Below, one piece after another: positions 56,246 to 64,000 of a stretch of DNA of 64,000 nt (positions are counted from its first letter, which is position 1; every line of letters begins with the position of its first letter). The notes below the pieces were generated by a model. That model did no database searches. It worked only from the letters and a program-made list of their open reading frames with translations, and was not told where the DNA came from. Made by a program: the position numbers and the translations under genes. The DNA is from Brevundimonas sp. Root1279 (GTDB taxonomy: Bacteria > Pseudomonadota > Alphaproteobacteria > Caulobacterales > Caulobacteraceae): contig NZ_LMEB01000006.1 in the NCBI RefSeq assembly GCF_001425945.1, positions 408,518 to 472,517 of the forward strand. The letters run 5' to 3'.

Positions 56246-57676
56246 ATGACCGTCCCCGTTTCGCCGCCCGCCATCCTCGACACCGCCGACGTCGCCCCCG
56301 AGGAGGCGCTCGGCATCCTTCAGGCGGCGCTGGCCGGCGCCGACGACGGCGAACTCTTCCTCGAACGCTCCGAATCCGAATCCCTCGTCTTCGACGACGG
56401 CCGCTTGAAGTCCTCGGCCTGGGACGCGGGCGAAGGCTTCGGCCTTCGCGTCGTGGCGGGCGAGACCGCCGGCTACGCCCACGCCAACGAGATCAGCGCG
56501 CCCGCCCTGCGCCGCGCCGCCGACAGCGCCGCCCTGGCCAAGGCCGGGCACGCCGGGACCGCCGCCGAGGCGCCCCGCGCCACCAACCAGAAGCTCTATG
56601 AGGCGGTCGACCCCCTCGCCTCCCCGGCCTTCGCCGACAAGATCGACCTGCTGCGCGAGATCGACGCCTGGGCCCGCGCCCGCGACCCGCGGGTGGTCCA
56701 GGTCTCGGCCAGCCTGATCGGCGAGCGCCGCCAGATCGAGATCCTGCGCGGCGACGGTCGCCGCGTCTCCGACTTCCGCCCGCTGGTTCGCCTGAACGTC
56801 TCGGTCACCGTCGAGAAGGACGGCCGCCGCGAGGGCGCCTCCGCCGGCGCCGGCGGCCGCTCGGGGTTCGAGACCTGGATTGCGCCCGACCGCTGGCAGG
56901 GCCAGGTCGACGAAGCCCTGCGCCAGGCCCTGGTCAATCTCGACGCCGTCGACTGCCCGGCCGGCGAGATGGACGTGGTGCTGGGCGCCGGCTGGCCCGG
57001 CGTCCTGCTGCACGAGGCGATCGGGCACGGCTTCGAAGGCGACTTCCACCGCAAGGGCTCATCGGTCTTCACCGGCATGATGGGCAAGCGCGTCGCCGCC
57101 CCGGGCGTGACAGTCGTCGACGACGGCTCCATCGCCGGCCGCCGAGGCTCCCTGACCATCGACGACGAGGGCACCCCGACCTCGCGCACCGTCCTGATCG
57201 AGGACGGCATCATGGTCGGGCTGATGCACGACCGCCTCTCGGCCCGCCAACTGAACACCCACGCCACCGGCAACGGCCGGCGCCAGTCCTTCGCCCACAT
57301 GCCGATGCCGCGCATGACCAACACCTTCATGGAAGGGGGCAAGGACAAGCAGGCCGATATGATCGCCTCGACCAAGCGCGGCCTCTACGCCGCCAATTTC
57401 GGCGGCGGCCAGGTGGACATCACCAACGGCAAATTCGTCTTCCAGTGCACCGAGGCCTACCTGATCGAGGACGGGCGCATCACCGCCCCGGTGCGCGGCG
57501 CGACCCTGATCGGCGACGGTGCCACGGCGCTGCAGCGGGTCGAGATGATCGGCGACGACTTCGCCTTCGACCCCGGCGTCGGCGTCTGCGGCAAGGCCGG
57601 CCAGGGCGTCCCCGTCGGCATCGGCCAACCCAGCCTCAAGATCCTCGGGCTGACCGTGGGCGGCACGGCCGTTTGA
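56246..57676 (+). CDS. tldD: Metalloprotease TldD
   Basis: A 476-residue subunit of the TldD/TldE protease, which trims peptides including microcins and antitoxins. The zinc motif HEAIGHGFEGD is intact, followed by DDEGTPTSRTVLIEDG and ARQLNTHATGNGRRQ. TldE is not in the window. The start at 56246 is 46 bp after the GIN-domain gene. It is conserved and probably independent of the PadR unit. Confidence 0.94.
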   Translation: MTVPVSPPAILDTADVAPEEALGILQAALAGADDGELFLERSESESLVFDDGRLKSSAWDAGEGFGLRVVAGETAGYAHANEISAPALRRAADSAALAKAGHAGTAAEAPRATNQKLYEAVDPLASPAFADKIDLLREIDAWARARDPRVVQVSASLIGERRQIEILRGDGRRVSDFRPLVRLNVSVTVEKDGRREGASAGAGGRSGFETWIAPDRWQGQVDEALRQALVNLDAVDCPAGEMDVVLGAGWPGVLLHEAIGHGFEGDFHRKGSSVFTGMMGKRVAAPGVTVVDDGSIAGRRGSLTIDDEGTPTSRTVLIEDGIMVGLMHDRLSARQLNTHATGNGRRQSFAHMPMPRMTNTFMEGGKDKQADMIASTKRGLYAANFGGGQVDITNGKFVFQCTEAYLIEDGRITAPVRGATLIGDGATALQRVEMIGDDFAFDPGVGVCGKAGQGVPVGIGQPSLKILGLTVGGTAV

Positions 57677-57678
57677 TC

Positions 57679-57789
57679 AGGTTCTAGGTTCTCGGGGTTA
57701 GGTTCTAGGGAAGAAAGGTCACCTGCGCCTGAGCTCGCGCCGGAGCCCGCGACAGCGTCACTAGAACCTAGCCCCTAGTACCTAAAACC
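57679..57789. repeat. Inverted heptad array (CTAGGTT/CTAGAAC)
   Basis: The left part contains AGGTTCTAGGTTCTCGGGG and GGTTCTAGGG; the right part contains CTAGAACCTAGCCCCTAG and CCTAAAACCT. Like the 43883 array, it lies between convergent genes (tldD and the TraB/GumN gene) and has inverted CTAG-rich heptads. Confidence 0.75.
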
Positions 57790-58755
57790 TCACTTCCACT
57801 CCGGCCCGTCGATCTCGAAGCCGCGGGCCTCGAGGTCGTCCAGCACCCCGCCCTCTTCGGCCAGCAGGCGGACCGGGGCGACGCCCATGGTCACGCCGGG
57901 CGAGAACAGGGCCGTCTCGATGGCGGCGGCCCACTGCGAGTGCAGTTGCGGCGCGATCTCCGGGTCGCCCCACGGCCAGCACTGGGCCAGAGCCTTGTCG
58001 AGCGGCGAGTCGATCACCTCGGGCACGCGCAGCGCGCGCCAGGCCTCAGCCCGCTGGCGGGCGGCGTCCGGGCCGATCTCGGCGGCGGCGACGGCGGCCT
58101 GCACACAGGCGACGTGAGACGACTGCGGAGCGGTGATCAGGCTGTCGATCAGTTCATCGCCGCGGACCGTGCCGACGGGGCGGATATCCACCCGGGCGCG
58201 GCGCCCGGCGCGCTCGATCACGTCCAGGGCGTCATCCCGGCCGCCGCGACCGGTATAGCCGGCCTTGTCCTTCATCAGGTCGAAGCCGAGAATCAGCAGG
58301 CTCTTCTCACGCCAGTCCTGATTCCGCTCGCCGGCCATGACGGCGTCGAGCCGGGTCTGCCACTCAAGCGTCAGATAGTCGGCGCTGGTCTGCCCCTGCG
58401 GCATCCGGGCGATGGTGCGGATCCGCCAGAGCACCCGCAGCACGTCGGTGATCGAGGCGCGCCCGACCTGGGGCGTCAGGATCAGGTCCGAGCGGGCGGC
58501 GGCGGCCTCCAGATCGTCCGGCCGCCATTCCAGGTCCCGCGGCAGGCCGGTGATGGCGCCGACCAGGATGAGGGTGCTGTCGCCCTTGGTCACCGTCCAC
58601 ATCGGCGCCCCCGAGCGCCGGGCCAGGACGATGATCTCGCCCAGTTCGTCCGCCTGTTGCGTCGACGCCGTGACCGGAGACGGGGCCTCCTGCGCCACGG
58701 CGGGCGCACCGGCCAGAAGGGTCGCGACGGCAAGGAAAGTAACGGCGGTCTTCAT
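57790..58755 (-). CDS. TraB/GumN family protein
   Basis: A 321-residue exported protein with a signal peptide (MKTAVTFLAVATLLAGAPAV, then AQE). It carries the TraB/GumN features: PMWTVTKGDSTLILVGAITG near the start of the mature part and a later YLTLEW/GGRDDAL segment. It lacks the usual GxxH at the first motif (here GAI), so activity is uncertain. The family is proposed to be metalloprotease-like. It is divergent from the TonB receptor by 170 bp. Confidence 0.8.
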   Translation of the reverse strand: MKTAVTFLAVATLLAGAPAVAQEAPSPVTASTQQADELGEIIVLARRSGAPMWTVTKGDSTLILVGAITGLPRDLEWRPDDLEAAAARSDLILTPQVGRASITDVLRVLWRIRTIARMPQGQTSADYLTLEWQTRLDAVMAGERNQDWREKSLLILGFDLMKDKAGYTGRGGRDDALDVIERAGRRARVDIRPVGTVRGDELIDSLITAPQSSHVACVQAAVAAAEIGPDAARQRAEAWRALRVPEVIDSPLDKALAQCWPWGDPEIAPQLHSQWAAAIETALFSPGVTMGVAPVRLLAEEGGVLDDLEARGFEIDGPEWK

Positions 58756-58925
58756 GGCTATACCTGTTCCCTTGAGTAAAACGCCGTGGTGGGCGGCCCA
58801 TTTCAGAACACGAGGATGACAGCTCCGTAATGCTGTCACCGATTTAATCCACCTGTCCGTCTTGTAACTGGAGACGGGGGCGCAGGATCGGCACAGCTTC
58901 GTCACACGACGAGGGGAATCCTGCA

Positions 58926-61028
58926 ATGACGAAGACCATCCTGCTGGCGACGACGGCCATGCTTCTGACCGCCGGTGCGGCCCAGGCCCAGAGCGCCAAC
59001 GGCGCGCCGAGCACGGCCCCAGCCACGCCGCCGCAGGTGGCCGAGGCGCCGGTCCCGACCGGCCCGACCCAGAACTCGCCCGAGGTCGATACGGCCCAGC
59101 AGGGCGTCCTGGTCTTCACTCCCGACTTCTTCGCCGAGCAGCGCCCGAACACCGCCCTGGACATGGTGGTCCGGGTGCCCGGCTTCTCGGTCAACGACGG
59201 CTCGGGCAACCGCGGCTTCGAGGGCGCGGTCGGCAATGTGCTGATCAACAACGCTCGCCCCGCCTCCAAGAACGACACCGGCTCCAACGTCCTGTCCCGC
59301 ACGCCGGCCAATCAGGTCGAGCGCATCGAACTGATCCGCGGCGGCGCGCCGGGCATCGACATGCAGGGCTATTCGGTCGTCGCCAACGTCATCCTCAAGA
59401 CCGAGAACACCCGCCAGTCGATCGTCACCTTCAACGCCAACCTGTTCGAGGGCGGCCAGGACCTGTTCGGCGGCTCCTACCAGTTCACGGCCCGCGAGGG
59501 CGAACGGACCTGGGGCGTCACGCTCAGCGACGGCATCTCGTCGAGCGACTCCAACGGCGTCGGCACGGTCGTGCGCACTGACGCCAACGGGAACGTCATC
59601 CGCCAGGAAGACTGGTTCAACGACCAGTACGGCGGCGGCACCGCGATCCGCGGCAACTTCGCCACCCCCCTGTTCGGCGGCAAGATCGACCTGACGGCGC
59701 GCTACGGCGTCAACGACTTCCACAGCGTGAGCCTGCAGACGGCCACCGATGTCCGGCGCGAGAACCTCTACGATGACGACGGCGACAGCGGCGAGTTCGG
59801 GGCCGTGTACACCCGGCCGCTGAGCCCGCGGCTGAACCTCGAGACCCGCCTGATCCACGAGTGGAGCACCTTCGACAACGCCTCGACCTCCCGCACGCGG
59901 CTCGGCGCGATCGACAATCCGGAGCAGCGGTTCGCCTCGGAGGGCGACGCCTCGGAAAGCATCCTGCGCGGCCTGGTCCGCTTCGAGCACTCGCCGGCCC
60001 TGACCTTCGAGACGGGGGCCGAGGTCGCCTACAACATGCTGGAGACCAATCAGGCCTTCACCGTCGGCGGCGTGCCGGTTCCCCTGCCCTCGGCCTCGGT
60101 CAAGGTCGAGGAGATCCGCGGCGAGATGTTCGGCAAGGGCACCTGGCGGATCGACCCCAAGCTGACCCTCGAAGGCGGCCTGCGTGTCGAGGCCTCGACC
60201 ATCAGCCAGTCCGGCGACGCCGACCAGGAAGAGAGCTTCTTCTTCCCGAAGCCGCGCTTCCTCGCCACCTGGACCCCGATGGCCGACAACCAGCTGCGCG
60301 TGCGCTTCGAGCGCGAGGTGGGCCAGCTGGACTTCGGCGACTTCGCCGCCTCGGCCGACCTGGACGACGAGAACGTGCTGGGCGGCAACGTCGACCTGGT
60401 GCCGGAACAGCGCTGGATCAGCGAAGCCATCTACGAGCGCCGCTTCTGGGGCGAGGGCATCATCAGCATCGGCCTGCGGCACGATGCGATCGTCGACGCC
60501 ATCGACGTGATCCCGCTCGACGACGGCCTGTCGGCGGTGGGCAACATCGGCGACGGCACCCTGGACCAGCTGAACGTCAACTTCACCCTGCCGTTCGACA
60601 AGCTGGGCGTGCCGGGCGGCACCTTCCGCTTCCGCAACACCTGGAACAAGACCGAGGTCACCGACCCGACCACCGGCGAGAAGCGGCCGATCTCCAACGT
60701 CCGCCCGACCCAGGCCGTCATCTCCTGGGAGCACGACATCACCACCTGGAAGTTCCAGTACGGCGGCGCCTGGCTGCCGCTGCTGGGCCAGAAGAGCTTC
60801 GATCCGGACCAGTCCTCGTCCTGGCGCGGCTCCGACTATTTCGAGCTCTGGGCCGAGTACAAGCCGACCGCGACCCTCTCGATCCGGACCCAGGTCAACA
60901 TCTGGAACGACTTCGACCAGGAGCGGATCGTCTACGCCGACCGCACCACCCGGGACATCCTGTTCATCGAGGAGCGCTTCATCGATCCGCGCACCTTCTG
61001 GCAGATCCGCCTGCGGAAGACCTTCTAA
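58926..61028 (+). CDS. TonB-dependent receptor, plug-divergent type
   Basis: A 700-residue outer-membrane receptor with a signal peptide (TILLATTAMLLTAGAAQAQ). The plug start differs from the other two receptors (QGVLVFTPDFFAEQRPNTAL) but VRVPGFSVNDGSGNRGF, NQVERIELIRGGAPGIDMQG and the C-terminal QIRLRKTF are typical. This type is common in Caulobacterales; the ligand is unknown. A terminator follows at 61060. Confidence 0.92.
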   Translation: MTKTILLATTAMLLTAGAAQAQSANGAPSTAPATPPQVAEAPVPTGPTQNSPEVDTAQQGVLVFTPDFFAEQRPNTALDMVVRVPGFSVNDGSGNRGFEGAVGNVLINNARPASKNDTGSNVLSRTPANQVERIELIRGGAPGIDMQGYSVVANVILKTENTRQSIVTFNANLFEGGQDLFGGSYQFTAREGERTWGVTLSDGISSSDSNGVGTVVRTDANGNVIRQEDWFNDQYGGGTAIRGNFATPLFGGKIDLTARYGVNDFHSVSLQTATDVRRENLYDDDGDSGEFGAVYTRPLSPRLNLETRLIHEWSTFDNASTSRTRLGAIDNPEQRFASEGDASESILRGLVRFEHSPALTFETGAEVAYNMLETNQAFTVGGVPVPLPSASVKVEEIRGEMFGKGTWRIDPKLTLEGGLRVEASTISQSGDADQEESFFFPKPRFLATWTPMADNQLRVRFEREVGQLDFGDFAASADLDDENVLGGNVDLVPEQRWISEAIYERRFWGEGIISIGLRHDAIVDAIDVIPLDDGLSAVGNIGDGTLDQLNVNFTLPFDKLGVPGGTFRFRNTWNKTEVTDPTTGEKRPISNVRPTQAVISWEHDITTWKFQYGGAWLPLLGQKSFDPDQSSSWRGSDYFELWAEYKPTATLSIRTQVNIWNDFDQERIVYADRTTRDILFIEERFIDPRTFWQIRLRKTF

Positions 61029-61059
61029 GCGAAGGACGCCCCCTCCCGCAGGGCAGGAC

Positions 61060-61093
61060 GGCCCCGTCGGCGACAGCCGGCGGGGCCTCTTTT
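61060..61093 (+). terminator. Rho-independent terminator after the TonB receptor
   Basis: A 12-bp stem GGCCCCGTCGGC/GCCGGCGGGGCC (one G-T pair), GACA loop, then TCTTTT. It lies between convergent genes and may serve the receptor gene. Confidence 0.9.
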
Positions 61094-62752
61094 CTAATCG
61101 GCGCGGTAGACGACCTCGCCGTCCACCACGGTCAGAACCGCCTTGCCCTTGGGGATGTCGGCGAAGGGGGCGGTCATCAGGTCGACGTCGAAGGCGGTGA
61201 AGTCGGCCCGCTTGCCGACCTCGATGGTGCCCAGCTCGGCCTCGCGGAAGCTGGCGTAGGCCGGCCAGAGGGTGAACATCTTCAGGGCCGTGGCGCGGTC
61301 GACGGCCTCCTGCGGGCGCCAGTCGGGGCCCTGGAAGCCGTTCAGGTCGCGGCGTGCGACAGCGGCGTAGAACTCGATCAGAGGCGCGCCGCGCTCGACT
61401 GGAGCGTCCGAGCCCCCGACCACGATGACGCCGCGGTCGACCAGACTGTGCCAGGCGTAGGCGCCGTCGAGGCGGGCGTCGCCGAGCCGCGCCGGGGCGA
61501 AATGCAGATCGCCGATGGCGTGGCTGGGCTGCATGGAGGCGATGATCGGCAGGGTCTCGAAGTCGGCGTAGTCCGCCGGGCGAAGGATCTGGGCGTGCTC
61601 GATGCGCCAGCGCACATCAGCGCCGTTTGGCCGCTCGCTCGCCGGGACCTTGGCCAGGGCCTCGGCGTACCAGTCCGCCACCGAGGCGTTGCCGCGGTCG
61701 CCGATGGCGTGGGTGGCCACCTGGATGCCGCCCTTCAGCGCCGACTCGTAGAGCGGCACGATCTCGGCCTCGGTGATCTGCATCAGACCCGTCGTGTCGG
61801 GCCGGTCGGCGTAGGGCTCGAACAGGGCCGCGCCGCGCGAGCCCAGGGCCCCGTCGGCGTAGTATTTGATCGCCCGGGTGATGATCCGGCCGTCGGCCAC
61901 GCTGCGCGGGCCGCCCGCGATCAGCGCCGCGGCGCCGTCGGGGGTGACGCTGTTGTAGATGCGCAGGGGCGCCTCGCCGCCGGCGGCCATGGCCTCCAGC
62001 AGGGGGATGTCCCTCCACGGGGCGCTCATGAAGTGGACGCCGGTCCAGCCGTAGGCGGCCTCGACGCGGAAGCCGGCGCGATAGGCCTCGCGGGTGGCGT
62101 CGGGATCGGCCTGGGGCATCAGGCCCGAGACCAGCTGTTCGGCGGCGTCGACCAGCATGCCGGTGGGCTTGCCGTCGGCGCCCTTGAGGATCTCGCCGCC
62201 CGAGGGCGCGACCGTCGAGGCGTCGATGTGGGCCGCCGCGAGCGCCGGGGTCGAGGCGACCACCGCATGGCCGTCGGCCCGGCTCAGCAGCACGACGCGG
62301 CCGGGCGCGGCGGCGTCGAGGTCGGCGGCGGTCAGGAAGCGGCCTTCCGGCCAATGCGTCTCGATCCAGCCGCGGCCGACGATGGGGCCCTCCGGATGGG
62401 TCGCGGCCCAGGCCTTGAGCCGGTCCATGGCCTCGGCGACCGAGGCCGAGCCCTCGAGGTTCAGGGTCAGCTCGCGCCAGCCGATGCCGTCCAGGTGGGC
62501 GTGGCCGTCGGTGAAGCCGGGGAAGAGGGCCGCGCCCTTGAGGTCGACGGTCGCCACGGTCGCCGGCACGGCGGGCTGGTCGGCGAGGCGGCCGACCCAG
62601 GCGATGCGGCCGTCGCGGACCAGCACGGCCTCGGCGGCCGGAGCCCCGTCCACACCGGTGTAGATCGGCCCGCCCTTGATCAGCAGATCCTGGGCCTGGG
62701 CCGAGGCGGCGGTCCCGGCGAGCAGCAGGGCGAGGCAGAGGCGGCGGATCAT
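61094..62752 (-). CDS. Exported amidohydrolase (YtcJ-like)
   Basis: A 552-residue metal-dependent hydrolase with a signal peptide (LCLALLLAGTAASAQA). The metal motif is FTDGHAHLDG, with ATHAIGDRGN and the later SDAPVERGAP; the C-terminal barrel ends RADFTAFDVD and VDGEVVYRAD. It is probably periplasmic and acts on an N-substituted amino acid or amide. It may accompany the neighbouring TonB receptor, but that is not shown. Confidence 0.9.
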   Translation of the reverse strand: MIRRLCLALLLAGTAASAQAQDLLIKGGPIYTGVDGAPAAEAVLVRDGRIAWVGRLADQPAVPATVATVDLKGAALFPGFTDGHAHLDGIGWRELTLNLEGSASVAEAMDRLKAWAATHPEGPIVGRGWIETHWPEGRFLTAADLDAAAPGRVVLLSRADGHAVVASTPALAAAHIDASTVAPSGGEILKGADGKPTGMLVDAAEQLVSGLMPQADPDATREAYRAGFRVEAAYGWTGVHFMSAPWRDIPLLEAMAAGGEAPLRIYNSVTPDGAAALIAGGPRSVADGRIITRAIKYYADGALGSRGAALFEPYADRPDTTGLMQITEAEIVPLYESALKGGIQVATHAIGDRGNASVADWYAEALAKVPASERPNGADVRWRIEHAQILRPADYADFETLPIIASMQPSHAIGDLHFAPARLGDARLDGAYAWHSLVDRGVIVVGGSDAPVERGAPLIEFYAAVARRDLNGFQGPDWRPQEAVDRATALKMFTLWPAYASFREAELGTIEVGKRADFTAFDVDLMTAPFADIPKGKAVLTVVDGEVVYRAD

Positions 62753-62814
62753 GGGCAGGCTCCGGGGATTGGCAGGCGAGCGGCGGCGGCGGGAACGGTG
62801 AAGGTGAAATCAGG

Positions 62815-63008
62815 GTCTGAAAAGTCTGAATCGTCTGAACCGGCGGCGCGGCCAGGTCCTGAAAAAACAGAGTCTGAATCGTCTGAATAGTCTGAAATCG
62901 ACGAGGGGACCGGCGCGGAAATACAGAGTCTGAATCGTCTGAATGGTCTGAAATCGCCCCCGCGAGGCCGAGGAGAAAACACAGTCTGAAGAGTCTGAAT
63001 CGTCTGAA
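62815..63008. repeat. GTCTGAA triad array with clustered GANTC sites
   Basis: This intergenic stretch (the 363 bp between the amidohydrolase start and 63116) contains 12 copies of GTCTGAA in four triads: 62815/62824/62833, 62872/62881/62890, 62928/62937/62946 and 62984/62993/63002. Within a triad the copies are exactly 9 bp apart; triads repeat every 56-57 bp. Seven GANTC sites (62828, 62870, 62876, 62926, 62932, 62991, 62997) fall inside. A GAAAAYACAG-like lead precedes most triads. No coding frame is supported here. Confidence 0.9.
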
Positions 63009-63115
63009 TTCGGCCCCCAAGGACGCAGGATGGCATGGCGGTGCGCCGGAAACGGACGTGGGCTGGCCATCCAGGGACGGCTCGGCCAATCTGGTCGGAA
63101 ACGGAGAACGCCCGC

Positions 63116-63430
63116 GTGATCGCCCTCGCCCTGACCCTGCTCGTCGCCGAGCCCGAGCCCGCCCGGGCCGAGCTGTGCCGCGCACACATGAACGCGATGA
63201 TCGCCGAGGCCATGAAGGAGACCGGCCGCGTCGCCGGCCCGAGCTGGTTCATCCGCGACTGGTGGACCGCCCGACTGCCCGAGGCCGGCGCGCCCGGCGC
63301 CCTGACGGCGGAACAGAGGGCGGCGCTGGAGGCTTCCATGCCGGCGCGGAAGGCGGCCGATCCCGACAAGCACCGGGCCGAGCTCGGCAGCTGCGTGAAC
63401 GAGGCCATGGACGCGGGCGCCGTGCCCTAG
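63116..63430 (+). CDS. Small exported hypothetical protein
   Basis: A 104-residue protein, starting GTG at 63116 behind GGAG, with a signal peptide (IALALTLLVAEPEPARA) and two cysteines (ELCRAHM, GSCVNEAM) that could form a disulfide. An ATG at 63035 in the same frame would add a basic extension without signal features. It is 9 bp before the DUF488 gene and downstream of the GTCTGAA array. The function is unknown. Confidence 0.6.
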   Translation: MIALALTLLVAEPEPARAELCRAHMNAMIAEAMKETGRVAGPSWFIRDWWTARLPEAGAPGALTAEQRAALEASMPARKAADPDKHRAELGSCVNEAMDAGAVP

Positions 63431-63439
63431 GAGGACCGG

Positions 63440-63871
63440 ATGAAGGTGTTCACCGTCGGCTACGAGGGCGAGCCGCAGGCCGCCGTGATCGACAAGCTGA
63501 AGGCCGCAGGGGTCGAGGTGGTCGCCGACGTGCGCGCCGTGGCTTCTTCGCGCCGGGCCGGCTTCTCCAAGACGATCCTCGGGAACAGCCTCAAGGACGC
63601 CGGCATCGACTACGTCCACCTGCGCCCGCTGGGCACGCCCAAGGCCGGGCGCGACGCCGCCCGCAAGGGCCACATATCCGAGATGCGCGAGATTTTCGCC
63701 GAGCACATGCAGGAGCCGCCGTCGCAGCTGGCCTTCGAGGAGCTGCGCGAGCTGGCGGGGAAGAAGAAGACCGCCCTGCTGTGCTTCGAGGCGGATCACG
63801 CGGGGTGTCACCGTTCTGCGCTGGCCGAGCGGCTGAAGGCGGAGGACGGGTTCGAGGTGGTGAACCTGTAA
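63440..63871 (+). CDS. DUF488 family protein
   Basis: A 143-residue protein: VFTVGYEGEP, VVADVRAVASSRRAGFSK, YVHLRPLGTP and the C-terminal LLCFEADHAGCHRSALAERL with a conserved Cys-Glu-(x)-Cys-His cluster. DUF488 proteins are of unknown function; the Cys/His cluster suggests metal binding or redox. It starts 9 bp after the small exported protein. Confidence 0.9.
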   Translation: MKVFTVGYEGEPQAAVIDKLKAAGVEVVADVRAVASSRRAGFSKTILGNSLKDAGIDYVHLRPLGTPKAGRDAARKGHISEMREIFAEHMQEPPSQLAFEELRELAGKKKTALLCFEADHAGCHRSALAERLKAEDGFEVVNL

Positions 63872-63875
63872 CTCA

Positions 63876-64000
63876 AAGCCCTTCTCCCCTTGCGGGAGAA
63901 GGTGGCCCGCGAAGCGGGTCGGATGAGGGGTCGAGCGGTGTGACCCCTCACCCGACCGCACAAGAACGATCGCAACGCGATCGTGTGCGGTCTCCCTCTC
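63876..64000. repeat. Composite palindromic intergenic repeat (cut by window end)
   Basis: CCTTCTCCCCTTGCGGGAGAAG, a GGCCCGCGAAGCGGGT stem, GATGAGGGGTC and an inverted GACCCCTCACCC, then CGCACAAGAACGATCG/CGATCGTGTGCG. Its order matches the element at 23440-23605, including the CGATCG-centred palindrome. Confidence 0.75.

Noticed and set aside
59861..62890. A 1009-codon frame running through the TonB receptor and amidohydrolase
   Set aside because: It is out of frame in one gene and antisense to the other, and has no recognisable domain.
62815..63008. CRISPR-like appearance of the GTCTGAA array (about 25-bp repeat, about 31-bp spacers)
   Set aside because: Each repeat is itself three heptamers, the intervening sequences resemble each other, there is no palindromic repeat, and no cas gene is in the window.
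61617..63408. Peptide repeats (DDSDSVF, RFRLC) encoded on the minus strand through the GTCTGAA array
   Set aside because: They arise from translating the 9-bp repeats in different frames; the frames overlap the real amidohydrolase start and lack ribosome-binding sites.

Overview
The window is a GC-rich chromosomal segment from an alphaproteobacterium, most likely a Caulobacteraceae member close to Brevundimonas or Caulobacter. This rests on three TonB-dependent receptors (two with the TAxKREQNLQDxP-type plug start), the alphaproteobacterial cox operon order, a CtaG/Cox11-type aa3 oxidase pathway, the divergent gloB/methyltransferase pair, and a cluster of GANTC sites, the CcrM methylation target of this group. 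Genus is an inference; no rRNA or tRNA gene was seen.

Layout. 1-4410 (-): a serralysin-like RTX metalloprotease whose reading frame is broken by a 71-bp tandem duplication and again nearer the window edge. 4527-7711 (-): a KaiC-like double ATPase translationally coupled to a hybrid histidine kinase. 7817-9625 (-): lepA. 9858-14111 (+): an RND efflux adaptor and pump. 14116-17291 (-): an exported protein and a TonB receptor, separated by a strong terminator. 17524-21045: nhaA, selO and a DoxX-like protein. 21164-24788 (+): a MerR regulator and two acyl-CoA dehydrogenases. 25038-28329 (+): rsmE, then gshA flanked by two paralogous small K+-channel-like proteins. 28336-30907: a small exported protein and a divergent TetR regulator sharing three tandem operators, a VOC-protein remnant, CYTH and DUF72 proteins. 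31054-36657 (+): TonB receptor, GFA protein, alcohol dehydrogenase, phaB-like reductase, exported protein. 36662-43875: gloB, methyltransferase, sixA-DUF952-pyrD, a hybrid kinase, vsr, peroxiredoxin, YqgE. 43997-54238 (-): a GGDEF/EAL protein, GNAT, M16 peptidase and a long aa3 cytochrome oxidase operon (SURF1, DUF983, ctaE, ctaG, a 58-aa CoxF-like protein, ctaB, ctaD, ctaC). 54469-57676 (+): PadR-HAAS-GIN-domain operon and tldD. 57790-63871: TraB/GumN protein, TonB receptor, amidohydrolase, a striking GTCTGAA/GANTC repeat array, a small exported protein and a DUF488 protein.

The most unusual signals are non-coding or regulatory: (i) four triads of GTCTGAA at exact 9-bp phase with a 56-57-bp period, carrying seven GANTC sites, between divergent genes; (ii) three 18-bp operators in front of the tetR gene; (iii) three inverted heptad arrays, two of them rich in CTAG and sitting between convergent genes; (iv) paired K+-channel-like paralogs around gshA, one with an altered selectivity filter; (v) a 21-bp palindrome just ahead of the kaiC-like gene; and (vi) a hairpin over the ribosome-binding site of a TonB receptor. 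No phage, insertion sequence, CRISPR array or recognisable genomic island was found, so most of the window is ordinary core chromosome.
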